From positions 41,392,106 to 41,456,105 of the forward strand of contig CP136063.1 of NCBI GenBank assembly GCA_032622095.1: 64,000 bases of DNA. The letters run 5' to 3'. The notes under the pieces were generated by a model, which ran no database searches, was not told the origin of the DNA, and saw only the letters and a list, made by a program, of their open reading frames with translations. Numbering within the stretch: the stretch's first letter is position 1; each line of letters begins with the position of its first letter. Source of the stretch: Siphonodentalium dalli (Eukaryota > Mollusca > Scaphopoda > Gadilida > Siphonodentaliidae). Positions 22,650-34,305 of the stretch are shown piece after piece. The position numbers were made by a program, and so were the translations under genes.

Positions 22650-22785
22650 TGCAGGACGTTTCGGCACCTGGACGTTTCGGCACTTGTTTTTCGAGACGTT
22701 TCGGCACCTGGGTTTTCGGCACTTGGTTGTTTCGGCCCAGGTACTTGGACGTTTCGGCACTTCATCGAAGACGTTTCGGCACTTA
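22650..22785 (+). repeat. TTTCGGCAC motif cluster
   Basis: Seven irregularly spaced copies of (GACG)TTTCGGCAC or close variants (TTTTCGGCAC, GTTTCGGCCC). A related motif, GTTTCG(T/C)ACC, recurs in the 8-kb insertion near 33746 and 38500-38580. No coding sense. Confidence 0.7.
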
Positions 22786-24314
22786 TTTGATTTGATTTTC
22801 TTTTCATATATAATATTGACTTTGATGTTGCATTTATATTCGCCGTTTGTTATAATTCGGTATAGTACATACTAAAACATGTTTACACAGTCAAGTAGAT
22901 GCCAAACCATCCAACGTCGTCAGAAACATCAACCGCACGCGACAAGCACAACGACCAAGACGAGTTCAAAGGTCAAAGCGTGTCTCGAGGTCAAGATATA
23001 TTTTTGGAAACATATGTTTTCGTTTAACAGTATTGTGGATTCAATGCTTTTTTGGCCGAATGACCCCAAAATGACTCGTTCCCATTTACATGTCAATGTC
23101 AACATTCATGACACATTTAATAAAGATCAGACCAAAGGTACGACCTGTAGCCCCAAAAACCTCAAATGATACAAAACACCCAAGACTAATAGTCTAGAGT
23201 CGTCAGTTAGTTAATCCGATTACCTATACCGCTAAGCCGCTTACACCTTTTAATTGGAGCAGGTCGTTTACACTTTATAGTGTGCTTCAGCAGGGGGAGG
23301 TCAGGAAAAAAACTACGGATACAAGGTGGAAATTTTGTGTTTTTCAGTTTTGGGGACCCACCACCCCGGGAACGTAAGTTTTTTCCACCCAGGTCTTAAC
23401 ACCCACCCGGGACGGTAAGTTTTGTCCACCCAGGTCTGGGACACCCACCCCCAAAATTGATGAAAATCATGTAAATTCTACTAAATAATGTGTTGTTGGC
23501 AGGGTAAGAGTATCTCATTGTGTCTGCACCAGAACTGAGAGAACGCTAATCAAGTACACCCACAAAAAATAAACAAACAAAGCACCTGGCTGAAAAATAT
23601 GCCAACAAAACCTTTAAAAACCCAAATATTTATGGTTATAAAGGTAAAATACCCACTTTAACAAGATGTGTCCCTTATTAGCAAATGGTTAAATTATGTG
23701 CAAGTGTAAAGTAAAAGCACCATCAATTTGATTAAATAAACACAGTTCCAGTCCTCTCCCAGTGGCGGATCCAGGAAATTTTGAAAGGGGGGGGGGGCGC
23801 TATGTATTATTATATATATGATGCATATCATCATCCGAGCTGCGAAGCGGCGAGTGGGGAAGAGCAGGAGAGGGGGTCGGTGGGGGTCCGGGGAATTTTT
23901 TTTGTATACTACATTTAAAACGACGTGTTTTCCTGTGTTCTGGACCCAGTTTATATTGCTTTATATTAGGCGTATATATGGAACGAGTAACAATAACATT
24001 CAGTACAATTACGGTATACTATGGAAGGTTAGTGATGAAAGATCAAAGCTTCTTTGAACAGTGAACTTATCTTCTGAAAGTCTGTGCAAATGTGAATTAT
24101 CTGGGCGACATGGTTATTTTGGACATGCCCATGGGATAAGCCACCGGAATCACCGGGTGCCTATGGTTTGGGCTGGTGTATGGGAGAATATTTTGTATTT
24201 CAGAATGAATACTCGCAATCATGGCTTCTAGTCAGTACTAGTATAGAGGTGTTTCGGCTGGTAATACAATGCATCTCTCCAACCTCTTAATCCCTCAATT
24301 GACCATGCTAATTT

Positions 24315-24822
24315 TTGTCCCCCGAAAAAAATATTTTTGGGGGGACGATAGAAACGGGGTCCGTCCGTCCGTCCGTCCGTTCGTCCGTCCGTCCGTCCGT
24401 CACACTTTTGAGTACCTTCATGGTGTAATCATCTCCTCCTACAGATTTCATCCCAGAGATTTGAAACTTCAGAATATGGTTGCCCATATATTGAAGATGT
24501 GCAACATGTATATAGATGACGGAAAAATTATCTTTTGACGGAGTTATTAACCCTTTTTGACTTAGAAAATTTCAACATTTTTTATAATTTTCTGTATGAG
24601 GGTACCTTCGTGGTGTAATCAACTCCTCCTACAGGTTTGATCGTAGATATTTGAAACTTCAAAGTATTGTTACCCACATATTGGAGATGTGCAACATGTA
24701 TATAGATGACGGATTTTTTTTTTTTATGGAGTTATTAACCCTTTTCAACTTAGAAAATTTCAACATTTAAAACAAAAATTCTTCAACAAAGCGGCATCGA
24801 CTTGCCACTTTTTCGGGGGACA
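24315..24822. mobile_element. Non-autonomous element with TGTCCCCCGAAAA inverted ends
   Basis: Left end TGTCCCCCGAAAAA (24315) and right end TTTTTCGGGGGACA (to 24822) are inverted repeats. Inside are a CCGT run and two diverged 190-bp units with TTCGTGGTGTAATCAACTCC. About 508 bp, no ORF. The CCGT-rich interior is a pattern I associate with common molluscan repeats. Confidence 0.75.
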
Positions 24823-26278
24823 CTGTGGTCTGCTGACCTTTTATTCAGTTTTACTTCTAATAGCCATCAGCTTCATGCTACACCAGCAAAATAAGTCATC
24901 AATACAAGCCAAATGGGTGGTCGATCACACTCCAATCACGTGCTCGTTTTATTAGTATAAACACAGTTTTCACCAAAAAATATCTGACACGGAACTGATT
25001 AACTAGTAATCCAATCCCCTATTCACCTACATTCTGGTTGCATCCATAATGTTAATTAAAATATTGTATATAAATTATTATCTGTTGTGTAAATGTTTGG
25101 GTTATGAATAAATATATGTTCAGTCAAGCAACAGACTAATGACGATAAGGACTCATGGAAACTGATGCTTTGAAGGACTATTGTCAGACTTTTTTTTATT
25201 ACGCAACATTCGGTCCAATTAGGGTGCCACAACATGTGATGGAAGATATAACCAATTTTAAATGCCATGCATACATGTATATACCATTGGAAACGAACCA
25301 GCAATGTATTTCTATAATAATTCGAAAATATACTATATGTATACGGTACATGTATACCATAGTAGTATGGCGTATGTGCCTTTAGATAATCTCTTTACGA
25401 TGATACTGCCGCCAGTGCGTTTTATAGTCCGGGCATTGATCGGACTACATTGTACAACCTATAGAGTGCACTGTCGACGACTCATGTTTATCATTCATTC
25501 GTTCTTTACATATAGATGGAATTGTCTAAATTTTGACTCCCCTTTTAGAATTGCTATATTTCTTTTTGATAGAAATATTCAGTGTTTAAACTTCGGGCGC
25601 CCAAAACTTGGCGCCAGGCGAGATATTCTCCGATATAAAATGTCGCAGAAATTGTTTGCTCTGCATGGCGAAGAATAGCCCGTGTCCCTTCATCTCGGGA
25701 TGTTGGATTCGCCCCTTGCATGGCTATACATATCGTGGAATACCAAATTGAAGTCATTTCAACCCACATTTAAAAAAAACTATACGTTTGAGTAATGTAA
25801 AACATGTAAACTGCTGTATTTGCATGCGCGTTAGCAATATTAAGTGCGGAATCTTCGGGCGCCCGATACAAATGGCGACAGGATACCTCGCAAAATATTC
25901 CTTGCTCTGGCGAAAATAGGGGGCGCCCCCTCCCCCCTGGATCCGTTTGTCTCCATGTGGGAAATCAATGGTGATCATTCTAGGCGAGTGGCGAGTAGCT
26001 CTCCTAACAAACATCGAGGCGAGTAGTATCCCAGCAGGATATGCCGAAAATCCCGAAGGCCTGAGGGGGGAGTACGGGAGGGGGTCAGGGGGTCTCCCCT
26101 GGAAAATTTTGAATATTAGATGCTCTGAGATTGAATCTGGAGCCTTTTAATGCTTCAATCAGTGAACAACACGTTATTATGTGACTTAAGTCACTGTAGT
26201 CATTTATCGACATCGACCATGTACTTCGACCACGTTGTCACTGTATTTATCGTTTATTCAATATCTTGACTGATAGCA
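24823..26278. other. Intergenic part of copy B, no gene recognised
   Basis: From 25070 it is collinear with 3010-4260 of copy A. The open frames at 25262-25678 and on the opposite strand are partly shared with copy A but show no protein-like composition. GCGCCC-rich short palindromes (CTTCGGGCGCCC) occur at 25594 and 25854. Confidence 0.5.
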
Positions 26279-26819
26279 TTAAAGATGGATTATCTCTTTA
26301 AAGGTGGATTATCTCTTTGTAAACATGTATTATATAGTTACCGGGGTATAAAATATTAGATTTGAATCGAAGACTCCTGTCCGGAAATGCTTCTATCGAT
26401 TAATATTAATTTTATTTCGAATATTTTCTGGTTTAAAAAGGTGTGTTTGTTCAGCTAACGAACAATGGTGGTTACTTTTAACAGAGACCAGAAATTATAT
26501 TGTGCAATTTTGTCACAAATAGATGTTAATTATACTCGTTATCGCTTATATCGTTGGAACAAAACAATACAAACAACCAATCTGTGACATTTGACATTCG
26601 TTGCGTAGCCGTGGGAACAGCCCAGTGCTCTATATCGCAATAAGGTCTCATCCGAATGGTCGGTTCTAAAAATAGTAACATAAATGGGCCCGATTTTATA
26701 TTCGAAATAAAATCAATATTAATTGATAGAAGCTTTTCCGGACATAGGTCTTCAGTTCATATCTATTATTTTATACCCACGCAACTATTTAAAATTTGTT
26801 ATTTAAAGAGATAATCCAG
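26279..26819 (+). mobile_element. MITE family M inside an older MITE end, right tip deleted
   Basis: Begins with 20 bp of an older copy (TTAAAGATGGATTATCTCTT). At its internal TTAA (26298-26301) a second copy starts (AGGTGGATTATCTC). That copy runs to GAGATAATCCA at 26819, where the terminal TCTTTAA is missing and copy-A-like sequence (CCAGGTTTTGTACTGG) resumes. Confidence 0.88.
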
Positions 26820-27556
26820 GTTTTGTACTGGTGGAATATGATCTCTGTACAGCCGTTAGCCAACTGCAGATGAACTACACGTATGTATCCGTGGAATGGT
26901 AATCATAATGAGTAATAATTAGTAGGTGGACATATATTATGTATGCATATACACGGAGTATAGTGAACCCCTTATAGTGTCCGTTAAGGTATAATTATAT
27001 AACTAAAACCAGTACGAAATCGTGGGAAATAAAACGCTTGTCATAAAACACGAATATCGGGTAGTTTTTCATTATGCCGTAAACAACATCGAATTGCGGG
27101 CACTTTCTATTTCAGGAAAACCTTTTTCTTGAACAAAATCGCATTCTTAGGCATTCAGTTGATGTCACCTAAAATGCATAATGTTACAAAGTTAGTATAA
27201 AGTACTTTTATTACGAATATCTCTCCCCAACCTACGCGAACTCAATGTAAATATAACGTAAAATTATCTCCCCCTAGTTTTCTGAACTACCTTAACGCTT
27301 GAGGGCCAAAGCAATGGCGACGTCCTGTAGCGTTACAGATTGATAACCATGAGTGCGACGTCTATCCTATTTTTAGTCTATGTTGTTATTAAGAAAACTG
27401 TGTACTATAATCGACTACTGGGCTGTAACGATTTCGAGAACAATTACTTTTTTTAAAAACTATTATATGCGACATCGTTCTATTACGCACCCCGCTGATT
27501 AAGACCACTTATCCAAACCAAATTTACTTGACGGGGAAGTCGTGTGAGATTGCCCA

Positions 27557-28699
27557 ATGGAGACTGGAGATGATAAACACACGCCGATAAATACGCCACA
27601 CATCACCGTGGACTCGGAGTTGCCAAGCAGTTTGCACAGTAAGACGAAGCATAATGGTTCATATCAGAGTGGGGTGAGCGAGAAATCATTTACGAAGTCG
27701 AGTGACCTGACGAAACATAATATGGTTCACACAGGAGAACGTCCGTACCAATGTGATGTGTACGAGAAATCATTTAGTGAGTTGGGTAATGTGAAGAAAC
27801 ATAAGACGATACACACAGGAGATCGCCCGTTTCAATGTGATGTGTGCGATAAATCATTTAGTGAGTTTGGTAATATGAAGAAACATAAGATGATCCACAC
27901 CGGTGATCGCCCGTATCAATGTGATGTGTGCGAGAAATCATTTACTCAGTTGAGTCACCCGACGAGACATAAGACGATACACACAGGAGATCGCCCGTAT
28001 CAATGTGATGTGTGCGAGAAATCATTTACTCAGTCGGGTAGCCTGACGACCCATACGAGGATCCATACGGGAGATCGCCCGTATCAATGTGATGTGTGCG
28101 AGAAATCATTTACTGAGTCGGGCCATTTGACTAAACATAAGAGGATCCACACAGGAGATCGCCCGTACCAATGTGATGTGTGCGAGAAATCATTTACTCA
28201 GTTGAGTCACCTGACGAGACATAAGACGATACACACAGGAGATCGCCCGTATCAATGTGATGTGTGCGAGAAATCATTTACTCAGTCGGGTAGCCTGACG
28301 ACCCATACGAGGATCCATACGGGAGATCGCCCGTATCAATGTGATATATGCGAGAAATCATTTACTCAATTGAATGACCTGGCGAAACATAAGAGGATCC
28401 ACACAGGTGATCGTCCGTTTCAATGTGATATGTGCGAGAAATCATTTACTCAGTTGAGTAACCTGTCCAGACATAAGAGGATCCACACCGGTGATATCCC
28501 GTATCAATGTGATATGTGCGAGAAATCATTTACTCAGTTGGGTAACCTGTCCAGACATAATAGGATCCACGTAGGTGATCGCCCGTATCAATGTGATGTG
28601 TGCGAGAAATCATTTACTCAGTTGAGTCACCTGACGAGACATAAGACGATACACACAGGAGATCGCCCGTATCAATGTGATGTGCGAGAAATCATTTAG
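27557..28699 (+). CDS. C2H2 zinc-finger protein, gene B, 5' part (frameshift-terminated)
   Basis: 380 residues from METGDDKHT. The N-terminal region is almost identical to gene A and has the same two damaged leading fingers (no cysteines; CDVYEK). Ten canonical fingers follow, with HTGDRP linkers. Recognition-helix segments run SEFGNMKK, QLSHPTR, QSGSLTT, ESGHLTK, QLSHLTR, QSGSLTT, QLNDLAK, QLSNLSR, QLGNLSR, QLSHLTR. The QLSH/QSGSLTT pair therefore occurs twice, a sign of local finger duplication. A 2-nt loss at 28680-28684 (GATGTGCGAG against GATGTGTGCGAG) shifts the frame, giving CDVREII and a stop at 28697-28699. It is probably a nuclear DNA-binding protein; whether the truncated form is used is unknown. 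Confidence 0.85.
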   Translation: METGDDKHTPINTPHITVDSELPSSLHSKTKHNGSYQSGVSEKSFTKSSDLTKHNMVHTGERPYQCDVYEKSFSELGNVKKHKTIHTGDRPFQCDVCDKSFSEFGNMKKHKMIHTGDRPYQCDVCEKSFTQLSHPTRHKTIHTGDRPYQCDVCEKSFTQSGSLTTHTRIHTGDRPYQCDVCEKSFTESGHLTKHKRIHTGDRPYQCDVCEKSFTQLSHLTRHKTIHTGDRPYQCDVCEKSFTQSGSLTTHTRIHTGDRPYQCDICEKSFTQLNDLAKHKRIHTGDRPFQCDMCEKSFTQLSNLSRHKRIHTGDIPYQCDMCEKSFTQLGNLSRHNRIHVGDRPYQCDVCEKSFTQLSHLTRHKTIHTGDRPYQCDVREII

Positions 28700-29186
28700 T
28701 GAGTCGAGAAAGCTGACGAGACATAAGAGGGTCCACACTGGGGATCGCCCGTATCAATGTGATGTGTGCGAGAAATCATTTACTGATTCGAGTGACCTTG
28801 CGAAACATAAGAGGATCCACACTGGTGATCGCTCGCTTCAATGTGATGTGTGTGAGAAATCATTTACTCAGTTATGTAACCTGACAGAAAATAAGAGGAT
28901 CCACACGCGAGACCGACCGTATCAATGTGGTGTGTGCGGGAAATCGTGTATACAGTCGAGTAACCTGACAAAACATAAGAGGAGCCTCACTGGTGAACGA
29001 CCGTATCAATGTGGTGTGTGCGGGAAATCGTGTATACAGTCGAGTGACCTGACAAAACATAAGAGGAGCCACACTGGTGAACGCCCGTATCAATGTGATG
29101 TGTGCAAGAAATCGTTTACTCACTCGAGTGACTTGGCGAAACATAAGAGGATTCACACCGGGAGATTGCATATCAATGTATATTGA
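28680..29186 (+). pseudogene. C2H2 zinc-finger gene B, 3' part in shifted frame
   Basis: Downstream of the 2-nt deletion the other frame continues the array: SESRKLTRH (its first cysteine lies across the shift), DSSDLAKH, QLCNLTEN with the His-to-Asn change shared with copy A, SSNLTKHKRSL (lost His), SSDLTKHKRSH and HSSDLAKHKRIH. It ends HTGRLHINVY at 29186. There is one more finger than in copy A, because the CGVCGKSC finger is doubled. The last finger is intact here, while copy A has an extra A at that point, so this end is closer to ancestral. Confidence 0.75.
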
Positions 29187-31218
29187 CAATGTTAAGGCCA
29201 AGAGTCAGTACGTCTCTGGCCCGACGCTGCCAGACACAGGTCGCGCTAGGACTCCGAGATGGTGAGCGACATCAAAACTTCAACTCTCAGCAAAAGGAGT
29301 CCTGAATGGGGTGTGGTTTTCCCTTAACCATATTAGTGCGACCAGTGTTTAGCACGTCATATAAAACAGCCTCGAGTCACAGACGTCGGCACAAGATGTG
29401 TAGCACGTCGGGTCATGCCAGAGAAATTCTGATGAGCCAGTTGGTTTTGTACGTCATGCTCCAGTCAAGCTACCTAGGACTTTGTCATGTTCACACAGAT
29501 TAGGCTGGCGTGACCCATGTCTGGCTCTACATATAAAACGGGCCTAATTCTTTATTAATTCTTGTTCCTCAATTATCTATGTCTCAGTTCCAGCTCAATA
29601 TTGGTTTTAATGACTTTTGAGAGCCAATATTGCCATAGATATTGAATTAATTACTAGGTAGAAATTCAACGATTTAAAGCGACTCAAAGTAAAATTGGCT
29701 CACCAAAGTCAACTAAATCATGCAATATTGAGATGGAACATCTGTTTCATCTACCGGTACTGTGAAATACATATTTTAGGAACAGGTGCCAACAAAGAAA
29801 TATATAACATGAATTGTTTTCTCAGAACATATACAAAAAGTTCCTAAGTTTTAAACTGGTGACGTAAGTGTAGAAAACAAAACATTCCCATTAATTCACA
29901 TGCAGGGAATGTTCATATAATAATTTCAGCAAAAACCTAAAATTATGTTGTTTGTTGAACTAATCATTTGAACTTCCCAAGTGGGCTATAGTAGTACATC
30001 AGTGACTATCAGTTTCACCATCTGCCATTACATGTGCTAGTGTTACACTAGGATTCAAATTTCGACACAGAAATACTCTATTCACTCTTACTTTCTGTGA
30101 GGCATATCATAGCACACACTAAGACTACTAGAATATTGGTCTGAACACTTATCATGGACTTTCTCGAACCACAGGATCGGACGCCACTAGCACCAATCAG
30201 AACTCACTATTAGTAGCACCAAATAAAAAAGTATAATAAAAACAATTAGCATACCATAGGGCAATGCAATCATGGAAGAATTAAAGAGATTCTATTTCCC
30301 AGATGAGGATATCCCCATATAATTTGACATAATTTAATATAAATTTTTCTGATGTGACTTTTGAAAATGCTGCTATTGTACAATGTCTTGCTCAGTTGCA
30401 AAGTTCTGCATATATGAAAAAGACTATATTATTTAACCAGGTATTAAACCGTACTATGAAATATCTGAATGTTCACAGGGGACACTTAAATGAAACTGAA
30501 CATTGGACGTTCACAGGGGACATTTAAATGAAACTGAACATTGCGCCAATAATTTATCAAATTTCACTGTTTCTACTGTATCAACAAGCAAATGTGGCCA
30601 TTGGCATTGAAGTTATTGAACATGAACTTAATTGACCATACAACATATCAATGTTCTGAAAACATTGTACTAGTATGAACGCTTACCATTGTATATTGAA
30701 ATTGCAAACTTGGTCCACACCAGATCAAGTTATTTTGATAACAAGACGTAGTCTGCAAGCTTCTCATAATGACCAGTACATCTATATGTCAGCTCTAAAA
30801 TAAAACATACATGTAAAAGAATATTAAATCAGAATATGGACTACATGTATGAAATTAACACATATGTATGTTGTCTCCAGAATCTCAATCATGTACACAT
30901 AATTTAATATCATCTCCGGTGTTGTCGCTTGAGGAATGGGAATATAAATGACACTGAATTTTTTCAAATGTTTAAACCTTTTTTTCCACCATTATGCAGG
31001 GGTGGCGCCAGATTTCCAAGGTACAAGGACAGTCACGATTTCGTGGCTAGTTAGCTAGCTCAGTCGGCTCAATCGCGATGTTCGTGACTGGCGAAATAAT
31101 TGTGGCGGCCCAGCTGGCCTAGACGTTATCATTCAGCGTATTTTCGTTTCCGAAATGTTCCTAATCACCGGCTATAGACCGGCGATATATGCATGCATTA
31201 TTGAATGATGAATCCGAT
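29187..31218. other. Downstream flank of zinc-finger gene B, no gene found
   Basis: Collinear with 9035-10955. Same box-A-like TAGCTCAGTCGG at 31056-31067 and the same doublet of about 40 bp. No coding region or RNA gene can be supported. Confidence 0.6.
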
Positions 31219-31223
31219 CAGGG

Positions 31224-31535
31224 TTGTATGGCAGTGAACTTCTCTGGAACCTAAACACAACTCAAATAGATAAGCTTGAGAAGGCCCACAGAGTTTGCAT
31301 CAAGACGAGGACCCGAACAGTTATTGCACAAGGCTGTCTAGGCTGTTCCTCGCTAGAATCGTGGATCGATCGTCGGAAACTCTCAATGATTGGCGCTTTC
31401 TGTGGACCAAATCACGAGAAAGCATCAAAACAGTTATTCCTACGACGTTTGTATGATTTCATATCTGGTCTGTCAACGGATGAAACATCTTTTATACATG
31501 ACATATATGGCGCATTCTATGCAAATATAATATAG
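31224..31535 (+). pseudogene. LINE reverse-transcriptase 3' fragment
   Basis: 103 codons resembling the segment after the RT domain in the LINE at 14384-20180: MYGSELLWNL...LEKAHRVCIK here against LYGCEMWWDI...LERAYRMCIK there. Sequence divergence indicates a different LINE family member. A few codons after CIK are missing compared with the other LINE (HMQHLPK there), suggesting a small deletion. No RT catalytic core is present. The plus-strand piece starts exactly at the right boundary of copy B, so it may mark the duplication breakpoint or an insertion there. Confidence 0.8.
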
Positions 31536-31686
31536 AATATCACCTTATTGAATATGCTAATCTGGGGATCCGTCAATCTGGGGATCCGACAAGCTAACCG
31601 GAAACTTCAATACTTTCCTTCTTCTAGATATGCCACAGGGGTTATTTACATAATCTATAGGTGTCTGAAGATTATAGTATATATAT

Positions 31687-31920
31687 TTAAAGGTGGGTTA
31701 TCTCTTTGTAAACATGTATTATATAGTTACCGGGGTATAAAATATTAGATTTGAATCGAAGACTCGTGTCCGGAAATGCTTTTATCGATTTTTATTGATA
31801 TTATTTCGAATATTGTCTGGTCTTAACATGTGTGGTTAGTTAGACAACTAACAATATTTATTATTTTATACTGACTCAACTATTTCAAATTTGTTATTTA
31901 AAGAGATAATCCATCTTTAG
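31687..31920 (+). mobile_element. Diverged, internally deleted MITE family M copy
   Basis: Starts TTAAAGGTGGGTTATCTC and ends GATAATCCATCTTTAG. The centre is reduced to about 234 bp. Another partial end (AGATGGTCTATCTC...GAATCGAAGAC) follows to about 31998. Confidence 0.75.
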
Positions 31921-31999
31921 AGATGGTCTATCTCTTTGAAAACATGTGTTATACAGTCACCGGGGTATAACATATTATATATGAATCGAAGACACACAT

Positions 32000-32344
32000 A
32001 GAAGGCATGGTAGAGGTATTTGATGTAGATTGACATAATTTTTCAACTGTATAGTATGTTTTGAGCTCTGATTTCAGGTCCACAAGGCTTGGATATTCCT
32101 CGCGCATTTTTTATCTAGATATATGGAATTTCGCTGATATAAAGATAGCTTTCTGCAAAAAAAAACGGACACAGTCAAACGCTTAAAGTCGCCGTCGCGA
32201 AGTTCATATTTTACCCATTTCCCCGCTTATTGGGCCAACAGAGTCGTTCTGAGAACGAAATTAACCGTCCCAAGATTAGCCGCTATCGATTCGCATTCCA
32301 GGAAACCCCCTGGCATGCGCACAGCTCTAAACGCAAACAACAGA
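32000..32344. other. Spacer, nothing recognised
   Basis: About 340 bp of unique-looking sequence, including CCGTCGCGAAGTTC and a short A run. No ORF or repeat was recognised. Confidence 0.4.
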
Positions 32345-32471
32345 TTGTGTGTAATTTATCTCTTTAAATAATAAATTTTAAATAGGGTATAAAATAATAG
32401 ATATGAACTGAAGACCTATTTCCGGAAAAGCTTCTATCAATTAATATTGATTTTATTTCGAATATTTAAAA
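32345..32471 (-). mobile_element. Split MITE family M, first half
   Basis: Reverse-orientation MITE, degenerate at its tip (TAATTTATCTCTTTAAATAA) but clear through GTCCGGAAAAGC to TTTCGAATATTTAAAA. It breaks off where GGGAACTGTTAA begins. The remainder resumes at 40484 with ATTTAATCGGGCCCG. Confidence 0.85.
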
Positions 32472-33240
32472 GGGAACTGTTAATAAAACTTTTTGTTCAG
32501 TAAAATAAACTATACCAGTGTCATAATGTAGAATTAAGGTTACTAAAAACGAATCATATTCGAAAACACCAACTTATAGCGTAAAAATCGAGATTTTAAT
32601 GCCTTTTTGACGTCAAAAATAATAAGGAAAAACTAAAAAGCCACTCGCCAGTTTTATGTGCACAAAGAAGCGTGACGTCAATGTGGGAACGCAACTTTTT
32701 TTCGGATGATGGAATAAGACGTAAACATGTCCACGTGTTTTCTCATTTGTTTTGTTGATGGCGACTTACGATACAAATCTACTATTTTCAACAATTTGGA
32801 CATTTAGAAAGTATTGATGACTGAAGAGTGTAATCATATAATATCACGGAGTTGTGCTTGGACTATACGTTGGACGCTGTTTTGAGAATTTTCGATGAAT
32901 ATTGTGAGTTGGATTTTCGATTCTGGACAGTCACAGTGGAGGTTGACGTTTCGCAATTGAAACAAATTGACACTTTTATTGACAGATTTATGTTTTAGAG
33001 GAATGTTTATCAACCAAGAATCAAAATTATTGGACTGTAATGTGCATAGAACAGTTATCTGCAGTTTTCAACACATTCTTGGTGGAAAAAGATTCTAAAA
33101 CTACGATGGCAATTTGGGAAGTAAATCACCTATTTTCGATGTTTTTTCCGATGGTAATCGGACCCGATGTGGGCCGTATTCAACAATGCCAGCAAGGAGC
33201 TGATGCTGAACTCTTCCAATTTGATGATTATTTATTATAA

Positions 33241-34140
33241 TTAATAAATATATTTTTTAACCATTTCGCTTGTATATATTCTCCAAAATCAGTTGGACAA
33301 GTGTAAGTGAACAACCGATATACATTGTACATACAATAATAGCCTGATCGAGTTAAAATAGATTCATTGATCGGTCTTCCTGGCACATTGCTCACTGTTG
33401 TATTGTAAGAGGGGAGACCTCTAAATTTCTTGAACATTGTTTAAGAATTTGTAGATGTTTATATTTAATATTCTCAGTATATAATTATTCTGTTTGTTTC
33501 AAAAGAAATCAGAATAATTGTTATTGTTTGCAAGTACTAGTATTGGTTGAAAGATAATTATAGAACAGTTTAGATTGACTCCCCTCTTACCAGATGCATG
33601 CTGACTGTGGAAGACCGATCGGTCTATTTAAGCACTTCCGGGCTATTATAGATCACTCGGTGATTCACCCAGGTTCGTTGGATGGCTCAAACGATGTTTC
33701 CTAAGAAATTTATATATACCCTTAATTTGAACCACACAGTTGATTGTTTCGTACCATATTTTTTGTCATTTCACACCATATACATTTGTATGTTTCGTTG
33801 GTTCCCACAAATGATAATTGGTCATGCATATGCAGCGTACCATGTGAAAAATTATTTTAATTTTGTTAACTTAATGAAAGCGAACATGTTTACGATTTAA
33901 AGTTACGATGACAACCCGACAATTACATGTAAACATATTGCTTTATTTTTTTGCGAAAAAAAATTAACAAATTGAAATTGTGGCAACAAAGTTAAAGATA
34001 CATAATCCGAATTAACGCTTGCATATTACTATTTCCTTGGCTTCGGGTGTAAACATATTTGATTCGAGTCGAGGAACCCACCCGTGTTGAACAAAATGTT
34101 GATAAATAACAGGTTTTGGGCAATTGTTTACTATTGTTGA
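33241..34140. other. Interior of the 8-kb insertion, nothing recognised
   Basis: No protein-like ORF. Contains a TTTCGTACC motif near 33748, and a short family C repeat from about 34030 (GGCTTCGGGTGTAAACATAT) also seen at 56916. Confidence 0.4.
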
Positions 34141-34149
34141 CTGGTTACA

Positions 34150-34305
34150 TGGGGGGGGGGGCGGAACAAAACTGCAGACACATGGTGGAAAAAACTGTTT
34201 TCTTCGGTTTGGGTACCCCCCCCCCCAAAACAGCAGCAAAAACTGCAGTTTTTTTCCACTGACCATTTACCCCCCCCCCCCCCCCCCCCCCCCCCCAGAA
34301 AAATC
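34150..34305. repeat. Poly-G and poly-C homopolymer cluster
   Basis: A G run near 34150, a C run near 34217 and a C run of about 26 nt from 34271. Lengths are unreliable in sequencing and may interrupt assembly. Similar shorter C runs occur at 3909-3921 and 4885-4895. Confidence 0.85.

Larger units (their letters stand above)
22982..31218 (+). repeat. Segmental duplication, copy B (8.2 kb)
   Basis: Direct-orientation partner of 1033-10955. The A-equivalent interval 4261-6749 is replaced by a MITE (26279-26819). B keeps the complete right end of the TGTCCCCCGAA element. The zinc-finger gene within it differs from A in finger number and order. The right boundary abuts a LINE 3' fragment absent from copy A. 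Confidence 0.93.

Noticed and set aside
33040-33240. 66-codon plus-strand ORF in the 8-kb insertion
   Set aside because: It reads somewhat like protein but has no recognisable motif, no neighbouring continuation and no second copy in the window.
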